A DNA stretch of 64,000 nucleotides from Pseudomonas sp. 6D_7.1_Bac1 (GCF_025465945.1 NZ_JANLNW010000075.1:124001-188000), one strand, 5' to 3'; numbered from the stretch's first letter, positions 16,513 to 26,265 are shown. Made by a program: numbers and translations. The notes: a model not told the origin generated them from the sequence alone.

Positions 16513-16714
16513 CGTTCGAGGTGACGATTGAAATTTCCCCCATAGCGGACGCCCAGAGTCTGCCCACCAATGTGAAACGCCTCCTGGGTGAATGCGATAT
16601 CCTCGGTCGTGCACTGCGGTGCAGGTGTACCATCCCAGGACTCAAGCACGGTCTTCGCCAGTTTTACAGTGCAGTTAGGGTGGGGGCGCTTCGAGTCGAA
16701 CGCAAGGAGTCATC

Positions 16715-17476
16715 ATGAGCGCAGTGGTAATCGCTTCGATCGTATTTGTGTGCGTCTTCGGCAGCGGAATGCTCGGTTTGTTTATTCGCGTTTCCCTTCC
16801 CGAACATCACCTGAGCGAGGAGTCGATGGGTATGGTGAAACTGGGGGCCGGCCTGATGGCGACGCTCGCCGCGCTCGTTCTTGGTCTCCTGGTCGCCTCG
16901 GCAAAGGTTTCTTTCGACCGGATCGACGACGAGTTCAAGAATACCGCGGCCACGGTCGTCATGCTCGATCGCACCTTGGCCGATTACGGCCCGGAGGCCA
17001 AGGAAGACCGCGAGTTCCTGCGCAGCACCTATGCCTCGGTTGTAGAGCAGTTTTTTTCCGGAGGAACAGTCGGGACGGCCAACGTGGGCGTTCCGGAGAG
17101 GCTGGTGCGCGTGGAGCAATTTCAGCATAAGCTTCGGGAACTGGCACCACGAAACGATATGCAGCGCTCGCTTCAATCGGAGGCCCTGGCCCTCAGCCGT
17201 GACCTGGCGCATACGCGCTGGATGCTGCTCCAACCAGATCAGAGCGCTATTCCAACGCCATTCCTGGTTGTGCTGGTGCTCTGGCTTGCCATCCTCTTCT
17301 CCGGTTTCGGTCTGGTCGGCGACAACAACCGAACCGTCATCGTGACTCTGCTGGTCTGTACGCTATCGGTCTCCAGCGCGATCTTCCTGATCGAGGACCT
17401 AGCCCACCCGCTCGAAGGATTTATGCAGATCTCGCAAGCGCCGGCGCGCAGCGCGCTCTCCTATCTCGGCCATTAG
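16715..17476 (+). CDS. DUF4239 (bestrophin-like) membrane protein
   Basis: A 253-residue membrane protein with two hydrophobic segments at the N-terminus (residues 3-25 and about 42-62) and two near the C-terminus (about 184-203 and 208-228). The LGLLVASAKVSFD stretch followed by a helical soluble middle part is typical of DUF4239. Database names call this family bestrophin-like, but function is unproven. GCAAGGAG precedes the ATG. It stands alone, framed by two dispersed repeat copies, which suggests insertion as a single-gene cassette. Confidence 0.8.
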   Translation: MSAVVIASIVFVCVFGSGMLGLFIRVSLPEHHLSEESMGMVKLGAGLMATLAALVLGLLVASAKVSFDRIDDEFKNTAATVVMLDRTLADYGPEAKEDREFLRSTYASVVEQFFSGGTVGTANVGVPERLVRVEQFQHKLRELAPRNDMQRSLQSEALALSRDLAHTRWMLLQPDQSAIPTPFLVVLVLWLAILFSGFGLVGDNNRTVIVTLLVCTLSVSSAIFLIEDLAHPLEGFMQISQAPARSALSYLGH

Positions 17477-17582
17477 GCCGGCGCTACCCAACCGCCGAGT
17501 GGCCTTCACCGACGCGATTCCATGTACGGCCGCCTTTTTGCCGCTGTGTATGTGTGTGTGCGTCCACCCGGCAGGAGCCGAA

Positions 17583-17656
17583 TGGCAGCTTTCGGAAGAT
17601 TCAACCGACCGTAACGGGTCGATTTCGGTCAGTCGTGACAGGCTGAAATCGGCTAA
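17583..17656 (+). repeat. Dispersed repeat, copy 4
   Basis: Carries gggtcgatttcggtcagtcg, then tgacaggctgaaatcggct. It is nearly identical in its core to copies at 20.4 and 24.1 kb. Confidence 0.75.
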
Positions 17657-17745
17657 TCCCAGCCATTCGCCGAGGACACATCGGTGTCCGATGTTGCGTC
17701 TCGAGCGGTCGTTCGAGCAGTACGCCAAAGCGCGAAGTTAGCGCA

Positions 17746-18702
17746 TCAGCGCGGCGTGCCATGCTCCGGCGGTGAGCGACGATTACTCTTCCCCGCCACG
17801 CGCTCGCGGTTCGCGTCAGCGTATTCGCGAATTATGTCGGTCAGTGCGCGTAGTCCCGCTGGCACATGATGCCGGCCCGGATAGTACAGGCATAGCCCGT
17901 CTAGCGGCGGCGTCCAGTCTTCAAGCACCCGCACAAGCGTTCCGGCCTCCAGATCCGCGTTGACGTTCCATTCGGTCAAATAAGCGAGACCGAGGCCTGC
18001 GCGCGCCGCCGCCAGCATCAACCCCGGCTCGTCCAGCGTCAGCGCGCCGTCACCGTCGACGCGCACCGTCTCGCCGTGCCGTTGGAATTCCCACTGATAG
18101 ATTGACCCGCTCGGCATCCGGCTGCGGATGCACCGGTGCGCACTGAGGTCCACGGGCGCGCGCGGCGGCTTGTGCTGCGCAAAATACGCGGGGCTGCCAA
18201 CGACGGCAAACCGCTGCCTGTCGCCAAAAGGCACCGCGATCATGTCCTGCGGCACGCTTCCCATCAGCCGGATGCCCGCGTCGAACCCTTCGACCACGAT
18301 ATCGATCAGCCGCCCTTCAGTGACGATGTCGAGCTTCATCTCGGGATAGCGCTGCAGGAATGCGATGAAGGCCGGCATCACCTGATTCGCCGCACCCACT
18401 GACGTATTGATCCGCAAAGTGCCCGACGGCGTGTCGCGGAAGCTGCCGGCCTGCTCGAGCGCGGCATGAATGGTCGACAGAGCGGGCGCGATACTGTTCA
18501 CGAATTGCGCTCCAGCTTCCGACAGCGACACGCTGCGGGTCGTACGATTGAAGAGCCGCACACCGATACGCGCTTCGAGCGCTGCGACCGCGTGACTGAG
18601 CGCGGACGTCGACACGTTAATTTCGTTTGCTGCGGCGCGGAAGCTGCGATGGCGCGCGACGGCCAGAACGGCTTCCAGTTCACTCAGGCCGGATGTCCTC
18701 AT
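17746..18702 (-). CDS. LysR-family transcriptional regulator
   Basis: A 318-residue LTTR with HTH RSFRAAANEINVSTSALSHA and the RLFNRTTRSVSLSEAG segment. It diverges from the aldehyde dehydrogenase gene across about 100 bases and is its likely regulator. The C-terminal tail beyond residue 300 is basic and probably disordered. Confidence 0.92.
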   Translation of the reverse strand: MRTSGLSELEAVLAVARHRSFRAAANEINVSTSALSHAVAALEARIGVRLFNRTTRSVSLSEAGAQFVNSIAPALSTIHAALEQAGSFRDTPSGTLRINTSVGAANQVMPAFIAFLQRYPEMKLDIVTEGRLIDIVVEGFDAGIRLMGSVPQDMIAVPFGDRQRFAVVGSPAYFAQHKPPRAPVDLSAHRCIRSRMPSGSIYQWEFQRHGETVRVDGDGALTLDEPGLMLAAARAGLGLAYLTEWNVNADLEAGTLVRVLEDWTPPLDGLCLYYPGRHHVPAGLRALTDIIREYADANRERVAGKSNRRSPPEHGTPR

Positions 18703-18804
18703 TGTCCTAAATCCTTCAACAGGTCATCCTCAATTGTACGGCTAGTCAGTGCAATGGCGACGATCTATCTTGTGCCTCTGACAACATTTTTCCGGACCAA
18801 CCCC

Positions 18805-20226
18805 ATGCAAATCATCGACAAAATCTACATCGACGGCGCCTTCGTCACGCCGCATGGCAGCGAGTTCTTTGACCTCGTCAATCCGTCTACCGAGCAGGTC
18901 ATTGGCCGCGTGCGCCTTGCCGACGCCGAGGACGCGTGCGTCGCCATCGCTGCGGCGAAGCGGGCATTCCCAACGTTCTCCCGTACGGACAAGTACGAGC
19001 GCGTTGATATGCTCAAGCGCATGCATGCGGCTGTGGTCGCGAAAGAGAACGAGCTTTTCGAAGCCATTGTTGAGGAATATGGCGCACCTGTGTCGCGCGG
19101 CCGCTGGATGGCCCAACACGCGAGCAATGTGCTGCTGGAAGCGGCGAAGGTGCTTGAAGACTACGCGTTTGTCCGCCGCGCCGGGTCCGCCGAAGTGGTG
19201 ATGCAGCCACTCGGCGTCGCCGGACTGATTACGCCTTGGAATAGTGATGCGGGCTTTATTTGCGGCAAGCTCGCGGCGGCGCTGGCCGCCGGCTGCACAG
19301 CCGTGGTCAAGCCAAGCGAGATGAGCGCCATTCAGACACGAGTCATCACAGAGGCGCTGCATGAAGCGGGGCTCCCACCGGGGGTGTTCAACATCGTCAC
19401 GGGACGTGGCGAAACGGTAGGCGCGCAGATCAGTTCGCACCCCGACGTCGCCAAGCTATCGTTCACAGGATCAACGGCAGTCGGCAAGACGATTCTGCGC
19501 ACTGCCGCGCAGACGTTTAAGCGCGTGACGCTGGAGCTCGGCGGCAAGTCCCCCGTGATCGTGCTCGACGACGCGAACTTCGACGAAGCCGTGCCGCTTT
19601 CGCTTCAGGCGGGCTTCTTGAACAGCGGGCAGGCGTGCATTGCTGGCACGCGCATTCTGGTGCCGCAGGCACGGCTCTCAGAGTTCGAGAAGAAAATCGT
19701 GGACGCAGTTGCAGACATTCAGTCCGGCGACCCGCGCGACCCGCGCACGAGTATCGGCCCGATGGTGAGCCAGAAACAATGGGATCGAGTGCAGCGCTAT
19801 ATCCGCATCGGCATCGACGAAGGCGCGCGCCTGATCGCCGGTGGTGAGGGGCGTCCACACGGTGTCAACAGAGGCTGGTTCGTACGCCCTACCGTCTTCA
19901 GCCATGTGACGAACGATATGACCATCGCGCGTGAGGAGATATTCGGTCCGGTGCTCTCGATCATCGCGTACCGCGATACGGAGGACGCAATCGCGATTGC
20001 CAACGATACGCCCTACGGGCTGCAAGCCTACGTATGCTCATCCGACACCGGTCGAGCAAGCGCAGTGGCCTCGCAAATCGAAGCGGGACGCGTGCTTGTC
20101 AACACGCTCGCGCACGAACCGGCTGCCCCCTTCGGCGGGTTCAAGCAATCGGGTATCGGCCGCGAGAGCGGAACGTTCGGGCTTGAGGCGTATCTCGAGC
20201 CGAAGGCGCTGCTTGGCGTCTTGTGA
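18805..20226 (+). CDS. NAD(P)-dependent aldehyde dehydrogenase
   Basis: A 473-residue ALDH-superfamily enzyme that should oxidise an aldehyde to its acid. TPWN and KPSEMS contribute to cofactor binding, the general-base Glu is in VTLELGGKSP, and the catalytic Cys is in NSGQACIAGTRI. The ATG at 18805 is favoured because IDKIYIDGAFV is the family N-terminus; an ATG at 18754 is also in frame and neither has a strong ribosome-binding site. It is paired with the divergent LysR gene. The substrate is unknown. Confidence 0.9.
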   Translation: MQIIDKIYIDGAFVTPHGSEFFDLVNPSTEQVIGRVRLADAEDACVAIAAAKRAFPTFSRTDKYERVDMLKRMHAAVVAKENELFEAIVEEYGAPVSRGRWMAQHASNVLLEAAKVLEDYAFVRRAGSAEVVMQPLGVAGLITPWNSDAGFICGKLAAALAAGCTAVVKPSEMSAIQTRVITEALHEAGLPPGVFNIVTGRGETVGAQISSHPDVAKLSFTGSTAVGKTILRTAAQTFKRVTLELGGKSPVIVLDDANFDEAVPLSLQAGFLNSGQACIAGTRILVPQARLSEFEKKIVDAVADIQSGDPRDPRTSIGPMVSQKQWDRVQRYIRIGIDEGARLIAGGEGRPHGVNRGWFVRPTVFSHVTNDMTIAREEIFGPVLSIIAYRDTEDAIAIANDTPYGLQAYVCSSDTGRASAVASQIEAGRVLVNTLAHEPAAPFGGFKQSGIGRESGTFGLEAYLEPKALLGVL

Positions 20227-20370
20227 ACGAATGCCCGCCGGGCGGCCTCTGGACCGGACGAAGCGAGACACGGTATCGCACACGTTGCCAGTCCATCAGA
20301 ACGCTGCTTCGACCGCCTTGACCTCCGGACCTGACAACCTTGCCCTCCGAAGGGCCGGTCAGGCGACGCG

Positions 20371-20458
20371 GAGCGGACATTCGCCAAGTTGAGCCGAATG
20401 ACCTCGAAGGGTCGATTTCGGTCAGTCGTGACAGGCAGAAAACGGCCAAGAGCGGTCA
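20371..20458 (+). repeat. Dispersed repeat, copy 5
   Basis: Core gggtcgatttcggtcagtcg, then tgacaggcagaaaacggcca, preceded by gcggacattcgcc. It occupies the 302-base gap between the aldehyde dehydrogenase gene and the AraC gene; nothing else is recognised there. Confidence 0.75.
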
Positions 20459-20528
20459 GTCGTTGCGGCAGTCTCAGCTAATACAGAAATGCTGCGTCCG
20501 CTTGACCGCCTCAACTGCAACCTCAGAA

Positions 20529-21416
20529 TCAACCGCTGTCCCACTGGCCGCTCTTCGCCAAGCAATTCACTGTGTGTAACGAAATGCCCGATAGCGATTT
20601 GCGCGATCCAAAATAATGGCTCAACGCTCTGTACCCATGAGCGTCATCGTAGAAACCTGCAAAGTGAATGGCCTCCCCGGCGCCTTGGGATAACCAGCCT
20701 TCCGTGGCTTCGCATACATAGCACACCATACCGTGCAGCTGCCTCCAGGCCTTGTACTTAGACAACGTCATCCCTGCCTGCTGCTTGAAGAGTTGCCGCA
20801 GGTGATCGGGAGAAAGATTGGCAATTCGGCTCAATGGCTTCAGGCTTAGACGCCCTTCAGTATCACTGGCGATGGTGCTGGCAACCCGTAGTAAGCGTTC
20901 ATCGACACGGACAGGCGACAGCATCCCTCTGATCTCCGCTTGACAACTTTCCATCCAGGCGACCACTGCGGATCGTGGGATATTCCCGGAACACAGGTTT
21001 TCGAAGAGCAGATCATTCCAAGGCAGCTTTCCGGGAACTGGCCACTGCGCCATAACCTGCTCCCCCAGTGATCGTTGGATGCCCATCCCTTCTACGCTGA
21101 GCGGATCGAAGTAGATGATCACCAGACCATCCCCGGCTGCGGAACTCCACCGGCCACTCGCATGCAGTAGTCCGGCCGAATCGATCAGCCGGCCATCATC
21201 CATCTCGTAGCGCAGGCAGGTGCCCGGGCGACTGAGGATCAGGCAGGGCGCCACCATTTCCGAGCGATCGAAGCCGCCCGGTCCGGCATACATCATCCAG
21301 CCCTCGCTCACATAGACGCACTGTGTCTCGCCGCGCATGGAAATCGCTCGATATGATCTTGGCGAAGCCAAGCATTGTGTTGGGGCCCAGCGACAGACCG
21401 GTGACGACAGAACCAT
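20529..21416 (-). CDS. AraC-family transcriptional regulator
   Basis: About 295 residues. The C-terminal third has the two-HTH AraC module, first helix pair around LKPLSRIANLSPDHLRQLFK and the second around AIHFAGFYDDAHGYRALSHYF. The N-terminal two thirds are a presumed effector domain with no clear family. The frame is open upstream into the TorF-like gene, but the ATG at 21416 lies just after that gene's stop. It appears to be the last gene of a minus-strand operon with the TorF-like protein and the carboxylesterase. Confidence 0.85.
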   Translation of the reverse strand: MVLSSPVCRWAPTQCLASPRSYRAISMRGETQCVYVSEGWMMYAGPGGFDRSEMVAPCLILSRPGTCLRYEMDDGRLIDSAGLLHASGRWSSAAGDGLVIIYFDPLSVEGMGIQRSLGEQVMAQWPVPGKLPWNDLLFENLCSGNIPRSAVVAWMESCQAEIRGMLSPVRVDERLLRVASTIASDTEGRLSLKPLSRIANLSPDHLRQLFKQQAGMTLSKYKAWRQLHGMVCYVCEATEGWLSQGAGEAIHFAGFYDDAHGYRALSHYFGSRKSLSGISLHTVNCLAKSGQWDSG

Positions 21417-21430
21417 CGCCGGGGATTCAC

Positions 21431-22159
21431 TCAGAAGGACTTGCTGACACCCATCAGTACACTCGCACTGCAAAGGTCATCGTACCCCGTTAATGATTGA
21501 CACTCGGTTCGAGAGAGATCCGTACCCACCAGGCCTGCGCTCCAGGTAAGGCCAGCGTAGTCGCGGTAAAGCCGCACCTCCCATTCGTCGTAGCGCGATC
21601 TGCCCTTGCCACTGCTGGACTGGATGATGTCATCTTTGTAATCCATCAGCCCGTAGCGCAGGTTCAGGTGGGTCTTTTCGTTCAGAGGCAGTTCGTAAGC
21701 GACATAGCTGTAGAGATTGCTCTGATTCCCGAGCAGGTCGTCCGAATACGCGGCGGTCAGCTCCAGACCATGAAATTTGAGTCTGCCGTAGGTGGCAGTC
21801 TGGTTGAACAGACTGTCCTTGGGATAGACGTACTTGATGTAGCCCAGATCGAAGGACAGATCGTCGTTCAAGGGTACGTACCAGCCCGCATAGAAGTCCT
21901 GCTCAAACCGTGTTTTGGTGCCCTCACCGAAGTCGACGGACGAGCCCCATACGCCGGCATAGAGCCCGAACGGGGTTGCCAAGGTGGCTCCAGCCTGGGC
22001 AGCCGGATCCCCCAGGGTTTGCGAGATACCCTTCGAACGGTAGTCGTTGATGGCGGTCAACTCCAGGCTCAGGTCATAGCCATTTCCCAGGGGAAGCGCC
22101 GAAGCGCGCAGAGCGACCAGGCTCAAGAGAACAACAATCACCGCATTGGCTGCCTTCAT
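21431..22159 (-). CDS. TorF-family putative porin
   Basis: About 242 residues with a signal peptide (hydrophobic core, ASA-type cleavage near residue 22). The mature part opens with AINDYRSKGISQTLGDPAAQ, the hallmark of the TorF / CHP02001 outer-membrane family, and ends in a terminal Phe (GVSKSF) like outer-membrane beta-barrels. GAGG lies 6 bases before the ATG at 22159. It sits between an exported carboxylesterase and an AraC regulator, so it may admit or release the ester substrate. Confidence 0.85.
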   Translation of the reverse strand: MKAANAVIVVLLSLVALRASALPLGNGYDLSLELTAINDYRSKGISQTLGDPAAQAGATLATPFGLYAGVWGSSVDFGEGTKTRFEQDFYAGWYVPLNDDLSFDLGYIKYVYPKDSLFNQTATYGRLKFHGLELTAAYSDDLLGNQSNLYSYVAYELPLNEKTHLNLRYGLMDYKDDIIQSSSGKGRSRYDEWEVRLYRDYAGLTWSAGLVGTDLSRTECQSLTGYDDLCSASVLMGVSKSF

Positions 22160-22246
22160 CAGCAATCCTCTATTCTTATTTTTGTGAGGCGAACTCCCCC
22201 GCCGACTGAGCGATCCGCGGGGTCGTGGCTTGAATGGAAAGAGCCG

Positions 22247-23938
22247 TCAGAGCCCGTCAGGAAAAAGTCCGAACGGCCAATTCGCCCAGGCTTGGCGACG
22301 GGATGCATCGGGGTCGATTTTGGTCCCGGGCGTGGTGCTCCAGAGCATGGTCTGGCGAGAGCTGGAGTCGTATCGGGGCCAATGCGGCACCGCTTTACCG
22401 TTCGGATTGCCCGTGCGGGCAAAGTTAGTCCAGGCGTCCATCATCTGGCTGGCGAGCCGTTGCTCCTCCTGACGCCGGGCGTGGCCGAGTTTTCCACCGC
22501 CAGGCACCCAATCGAGGTCCAGGGTGCCAAAAACGAAAGGCAGCTCCAGCGCATGGGTTGCCCCCAAGTCCGGCTGGCCGGACTCCAGGAAACCCAGCGG
22601 GACCTTCCACTGGAACCGGTACAGATAGGTATTGGGGTTGTGAGCAGCCTGCATCTCTGCCAGCCGGGTCATCGGCTGGATCATCACAAAATCGTCGTTT
22701 TGTGCCTGCCGAATCAACGACTGATCCCGTGTCTTCAGACTTTCGGCATAGAGCGCATCCAGGTTTGCGGGCGCTAGCGCCTGGTCGAGGTGGCTGCGTA
22801 GCTCGTCCGGGATGATGGGGGCAGCAGGCCCCAGGTCGGTCTGCTCCGTGAAGGGGTTGCGCTGCTTGCTGTCATACAGGCTCCAGTAGTTCATCTCGTT
22901 CTGGTTGGCACCGACCATGAGGTCGATACCTTTCGCATGCCCGGCCGGGATGAGCTGGTTGGGGTTGCCGACGACCAGTTGCCCGTCCCGGTACGGCGCG
23001 AACAGGCTGTCGCCGTGCTCGGCATTGAGCGTTGCCGCTGTCTGCTGGTTCAGTAACTCCAGCGCAGATGCCTTGAGCATTTGCGCCAGCGTTTTAAGTT
23101 TCCCCGAGTTGCCAATCAGTGCCGCAGCGGAAAAGGCAAAGTCACGGGTATGAATCAGGTTCACCCCGCCACTCTGCGCGATGGCCCGGTGGAACAGGCT
23201 TTCAGGATTGGCCGTCGCTAGCAGCGCGGTGATGGAGATGCTGCCCGCCGATTCACCGAACACTGTGATGTTATCGGGGTCGCCACCGAAAGCCTGGGCG
23301 TTGCGCTTCACCCACTCGAGCGCGGCAATCTGGTCACGCAGACCGTTGTTACCACTGCCCATATAGCTCGGATCGAGCTTGCCCAGTTCCATAAAGCCAA
23401 ACAGGCCGACACGATAGTTCAATGCCACGACCACCACATCACGTCTGGCCAGGTGTTGCCCTGTATAGAAGTCGGACGATCCATTCCCTACTATGAAGGC
23501 GCCACCGGGGATGAACACCATAACAGGTCGTTTTTTGCCATCTACGGCCGGTGTCCAGACATTCAGGTGCAGGCAGTCCTCGTTCTCATAGACCTCCAAC
23601 GTTTCGCCGGAGACCGCATCGGTGTGAGCGTTGGGCTCGTAAGGGTAGCGCTCCAGCGGATCCTTGACCTGCGGGCAGGTGGAACGGAAACGCGTTGCCT
23701 CCAGAGTGCCCTGCCACTTCTCGACCGGTTGTGGCGGGCGGAAACGCAAGGCACCAATCGGCGGTGCAGCATAGGGGATTCCTTTGAATGCTAGCCCCGC
23801 CCCCTCGTGAATCCCCTGGACGATTCCCCCATCGGTCACCGCGCAGAAAGCGCAAGGCTCGGCGGCCAATAGACTGCCGCTACCCAGCAGACTTGCCACG
23901 ACCACGGCAAGTGCTGCCATTGATCTTCTTATTGTCAT
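22247..23938 (-). CDS. Exported type-B carboxylesterase
   Basis: A 563-residue carboxylesterase/lipase-family enzyme with a signal peptide (SMAALAVVVASLLGSGSLLAA). The nucleophile is in FGESAGSISI, with the acidic residue in GANQNEMNYW and the His in GATHALELPF. The N-terminal GIPYAAPPIGALRFRPPQP is diagnostic. Two extra Cys follow the signal peptide (EPCAFCA). It should hydrolyse esters in the periplasm or outside the cell. It is first in the unit with the TorF-like and AraC genes. Confidence 0.9.
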   Translation of the reverse strand: MTIRRSMAALAVVVASLLGSGSLLAAEPCAFCAVTDGGIVQGIHEGAGLAFKGIPYAAPPIGALRFRPPQPVEKWQGTLEATRFRSTCPQVKDPLERYPYEPNAHTDAVSGETLEVYENEDCLHLNVWTPAVDGKKRPVMVFIPGGAFIVGNGSSDFYTGQHLARRDVVVVALNYRVGLFGFMELGKLDPSYMGSGNNGLRDQIAALEWVKRNAQAFGGDPDNITVFGESAGSISITALLATANPESLFHRAIAQSGGVNLIHTRDFAFSAAALIGNSGKLKTLAQMLKASALELLNQQTAATLNAEHGDSLFAPYRDGQLVVGNPNQLIPAGHAKGIDLMVGANQNEMNYWSLYDSKQRNPFTEQTDLGPAAPIIPDELRSHLDQALAPANLDALYAESLKTRDQSLIRQAQNDDFVMIQPMTRLAEMQAAHNPNTYLYRFQWKVPLGFLESGQPDLGATHALELPFVFGTLDLDWVPGGGKLGHARRQEEQRLASQMMDAWTNFARTGNPNGKAVPHWPRYDSSSRQTMLWSTTPGTKIDPDASRRQAWANWPFGLFPDGL

Positions 23939-24071
23939 ACAGCCTCCGGTTCAAATTGATGAACCGAAGGATGTGATGAGCGTGAATGCGCGTCTTGTAC
24001 GAAACGGGGATTGAACCTTGGTAGGTTGCAGCAAGCCGTATGGTGGAGTGGACCTTGCATTTACCTCTAAG

Positions 24072-24130
24072 TCGACTGGCCGCAATGGGGTCGATTTCGG
24101 TCAGTCGTGACAGGCAGGAATCGGCCAGGA
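24072..24130 (+). repeat. Dispersed repeat, copy 6
   Basis: Core gggtcgatttcggtcagtcg, then tgacaggcaggaatcggcca, between the carboxylesterase and the next LysR gene. Confidence 0.75.
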
Positions 24131-24163
24131 CGTTTAGATTTGGTTTAGAAAAAGAACTGGCGC

Positions 24164-25105
24164 CTACGCCTTCGCTACGATCTCGTCCCACACTGTAGGG
24201 GTGGGAAATAGCTCGTTCAGAAAACCCACAAACGCCTTAACGTTCGGGCTTCCCCGGCGGCTTTCTGGCCACAAGGCCGTGATGGAGGAACGGTCGACCG
24301 CGAACTGTGGAAATAGCGGCTTCAGTTCTCCCCGAGCGACATAGGGCGCCGCGACATAGGTGGGTGAAATGCCAATGCCACCGCCAGCTGCAAGCACCGC
24401 AGCAACCGCATCGCTGTTGTCGATGACGATGGATGCGTCGGGCGCTATCTCCAGCATTCGGTCCCCCACGCTGAATGGCCAGCGCAGCGCTTGGCCCGAA
24501 CTCTGGTAGCGAAAATTCACGCAGTCATGGTCGGCCAGATCGCTGAGTTCCAGCGGCGTGCCGCGTTTGGCCAAATAGGCTGGCGAGGCAAAAGCGCAAA
24601 TTCGATGCGGTCCCAGCGTACGAGAGATAAGCCGCGAGTCGGCCAGGTTGCCCACGCGCACGGCCACATCGATGCCTTGCTCAACGATGTCCGCAAACTG
24701 ATCGCCCAAGCGCAGGTCGATGGCGAGCTTGGGGTAGCGCTCGCGAAACCTGGGAATCGCCGGCGCCAATATGTTCAGCCCGATAGGCGGTGTCGCTGTC
24801 ACTTTCAAGGTGCCGGAGGGCTCAGCGCGCGAGGCCACTGCAGCCTGCTCGATGTCCTCCACCTCGCGCAGAATCCGTAGCGCCCGTTCGTACAGATCCC
24901 GTCCTTCAACTGTCAGGGTTAGCGAACGGGTGGTGCGGTTGAATAAACTCAGCTCGAAATGCTGCTCCAGGCGTTGCACGCTCTTGCTGATGGCGGACGG
25001 CGACACTGATAAATCGCGCGCTGCAGCGGTATAGCTGCCCAAAGAGGCAGCGCGGGCAAAGGCAATAAGACCGGTAAGGCGGTCCAACCCTATTTGTTCC
25101 TTCAT
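24164..25105 (-). CDS. LysR-family transcriptional regulator
   Basis: A 313-residue LTTR with HTH SYTAAARDLSVSPSAISKSV and the LFNRTTRSLTLTVEG segment. It diverges from the SDR gene at 25203 with 97 bases between, so it probably controls it. The effector domain looks complete. Confidence 0.92.
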   Translation of the reverse strand: MKEQIGLDRLTGLIAFARAASLGSYTAAARDLSVSPSAISKSVQRLEQHFELSLFNRTTRSLTLTVEGRDLYERALRILREVEDIEQAAVASRAEPSGTLKVTATPPIGLNILAPAIPRFRERYPKLAIDLRLGDQFADIVEQGIDVAVRVGNLADSRLISRTLGPHRICAFASPAYLAKRGTPLELSDLADHDCVNFRYQSSGQALRWPFSVGDRMLEIAPDASIVIDNSDAVAAVLAAGGGIGISPTYVAAPYVARGELKPLFPQFAVDRSSITALWPESRRGSPNVKAFVGFLNELFPTPTVWDEIVAKA

Positions 25106-25202
25106 GGCACTAGTAAAGCGACTTATGCCCTAATTATCAATATTGGCTCAAGCCTTTAGTCTTTACCCATCGACGCTATTAAGGCGTTCAAGGAGATAGA
25201 CC

Positions 25203-25967
25203 ATGAGCCATTCCACTGCTACCCAAACCGCATTTACCCAACAGCTTCCAGCCCAACTGGAAGGCCGCACCGTGGTGATTTTCGGTGGTACGTCCGGCAT
25301 CGGTTTAGCGGCCGCGATTCAAGCCAAAGCCGCCGGGGCATCCGTGACCGTGATCGGTTCCAATGCCGAGCGTGCCGAGCAAGCTGCTCTAGAACACGAG
25401 TTCGCCGGCTGGCGTGCCGCTGATGTCACCCATAGCGAAGCTATCTACGCCGCCTTGGCGGACATCCCGCACGTGGATCATCTGGTTCTACTCGCCGGCA
25501 CATTTGTGGCGGGCAAGGTGCTGGACGCTGAAATCGATTACCTGCGTCGGGCGTTCGAAGAGCGGATGTGGGCTTCTGTGCACGCCATCCGCGCTCTCGG
25601 GGATCGTTTGTCCAAGGACGGCTCCATCACCTTTATCTCTGGCTGTTTGGCGGACCGGCCCAATGCTTATGGCACCGCCGTGCTCGCTGCTGCTTCGGCA
25701 GCAATGGAAGCGCTGGCACGTGGCCTGGCCCTGGAGCTGGCGCCCATCCGTGTCAACACCCTGTCCCCAGGCCCGATCAACACCCCCATTTTTAGCAAGG
25801 CCTTGGGCGAGGGGCGCGATGCGTACGTCAGCGCATGGGAGCAGTCGCTGCCGCTGCATCGCCTGGGCACCGCCACTGAAGCAGGCGCCGCTACCGTTTT
25901 CCTGATGACCAACACGTTTATGAACGGCGCCACGCTGAACATCGACGGCGGCGCTCGGCTGGTCTGA
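25203..25967 (+). CDS. SDR-fold protein lacking the catalytic lysine
   Basis: A 254-residue SDR-fold protein with the cofactor motif FGGTSGIGLAAAIQ and the NTLSPGPINTP loop. The active-site region reads ISGCLADRPNAYGTAVLAAA: a Ser and a Tyr are present but the Lys of Y-x-x-x-K is missing (Y-G-T-A-V). A subgroup of SDRs with this pattern exists, so it may use another mechanism or only bind cofactor. AAGGAG precedes the ATG. Its partner is the divergent LysR gene. Confidence 0.87.
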   Translation: MSHSTATQTAFTQQLPAQLEGRTVVIFGGTSGIGLAAAIQAKAAGASVTVIGSNAERAEQAALEHEFAGWRAADVTHSEAIYAALADIPHVDHLVLLAGTFVAGKVLDAEIDYLRRAFEERMWASVHAIRALGDRLSKDGSITFISGCLADRPNAYGTAVLAAASAAMEALARGLALELAPIRVNTLSPGPINTPIFSKALGEGRDAYVSAWEQSLPLHRLGTATEAGAATVFLMTNTFMNGATLNIDGGARLV

Positions 25968-26103
25968 GTGACCGGCCCCAAACGCCGACGCGATCGCCTT
26001 TGGCAGAGACTTTATTGCCTTTCGCGAAAGGCAGGAATCGGGGTGTGGATTCAACCGGTCGACGCAACACAACTAAATTCCGGTGGTGCTCAAGCTACAT
26101 AGA

Positions 26104-26265
26104 TCAGCTCTCGGAGGAAATGATTGAGTCGTGATTGGCTTCAGCAGCCAGCTTCAATCGGTCAGCTTTACTAATGTATTTAGACTTGCTTGGCGGTGCC
26201 AATTTGGCACTAGCCTTTTTGGCGTGAGCCTTTAATAACTGCTTTATTTTTTTACGACGATTCAT
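26104..26265 (-). CDS. DUF2986-type small basic protein
   Basis: A 53-residue, lysine-rich protein starting MNRRKKIKQLLKAHAKKA and continuing with SKYISKADRLKLAAEA. This matches the DUF2986 family of short basic proteins known from Pseudomonas and Shewanella. GAAACAT precedes the ATG, a weak ribosome-binding site. Function is unknown; the charge pattern would suit RNA or ribosome association, which is speculation. It marks the return to ordinary Pseudomonas genes after the accessory region. Confidence 0.75.
   Translation of the reverse strand: MNRRKKIKQLLKAHAKKASAKLAPPSKSKYISKADRLKLAAEANHDSIISSES

Noticed and set aside
16509..16690. Minus-strand open frame with coherent composition (VLESWDGTPAPQC ... 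TLGVRYGGNF)
   Set aside because: Could be a gene remnant, but no start codon and no family was recognised.
21497..22777. 426-codon plus-strand frame
   Set aside because: Runs antisense through the TorF-like and carboxylesterase genes, which have clear family motifs.
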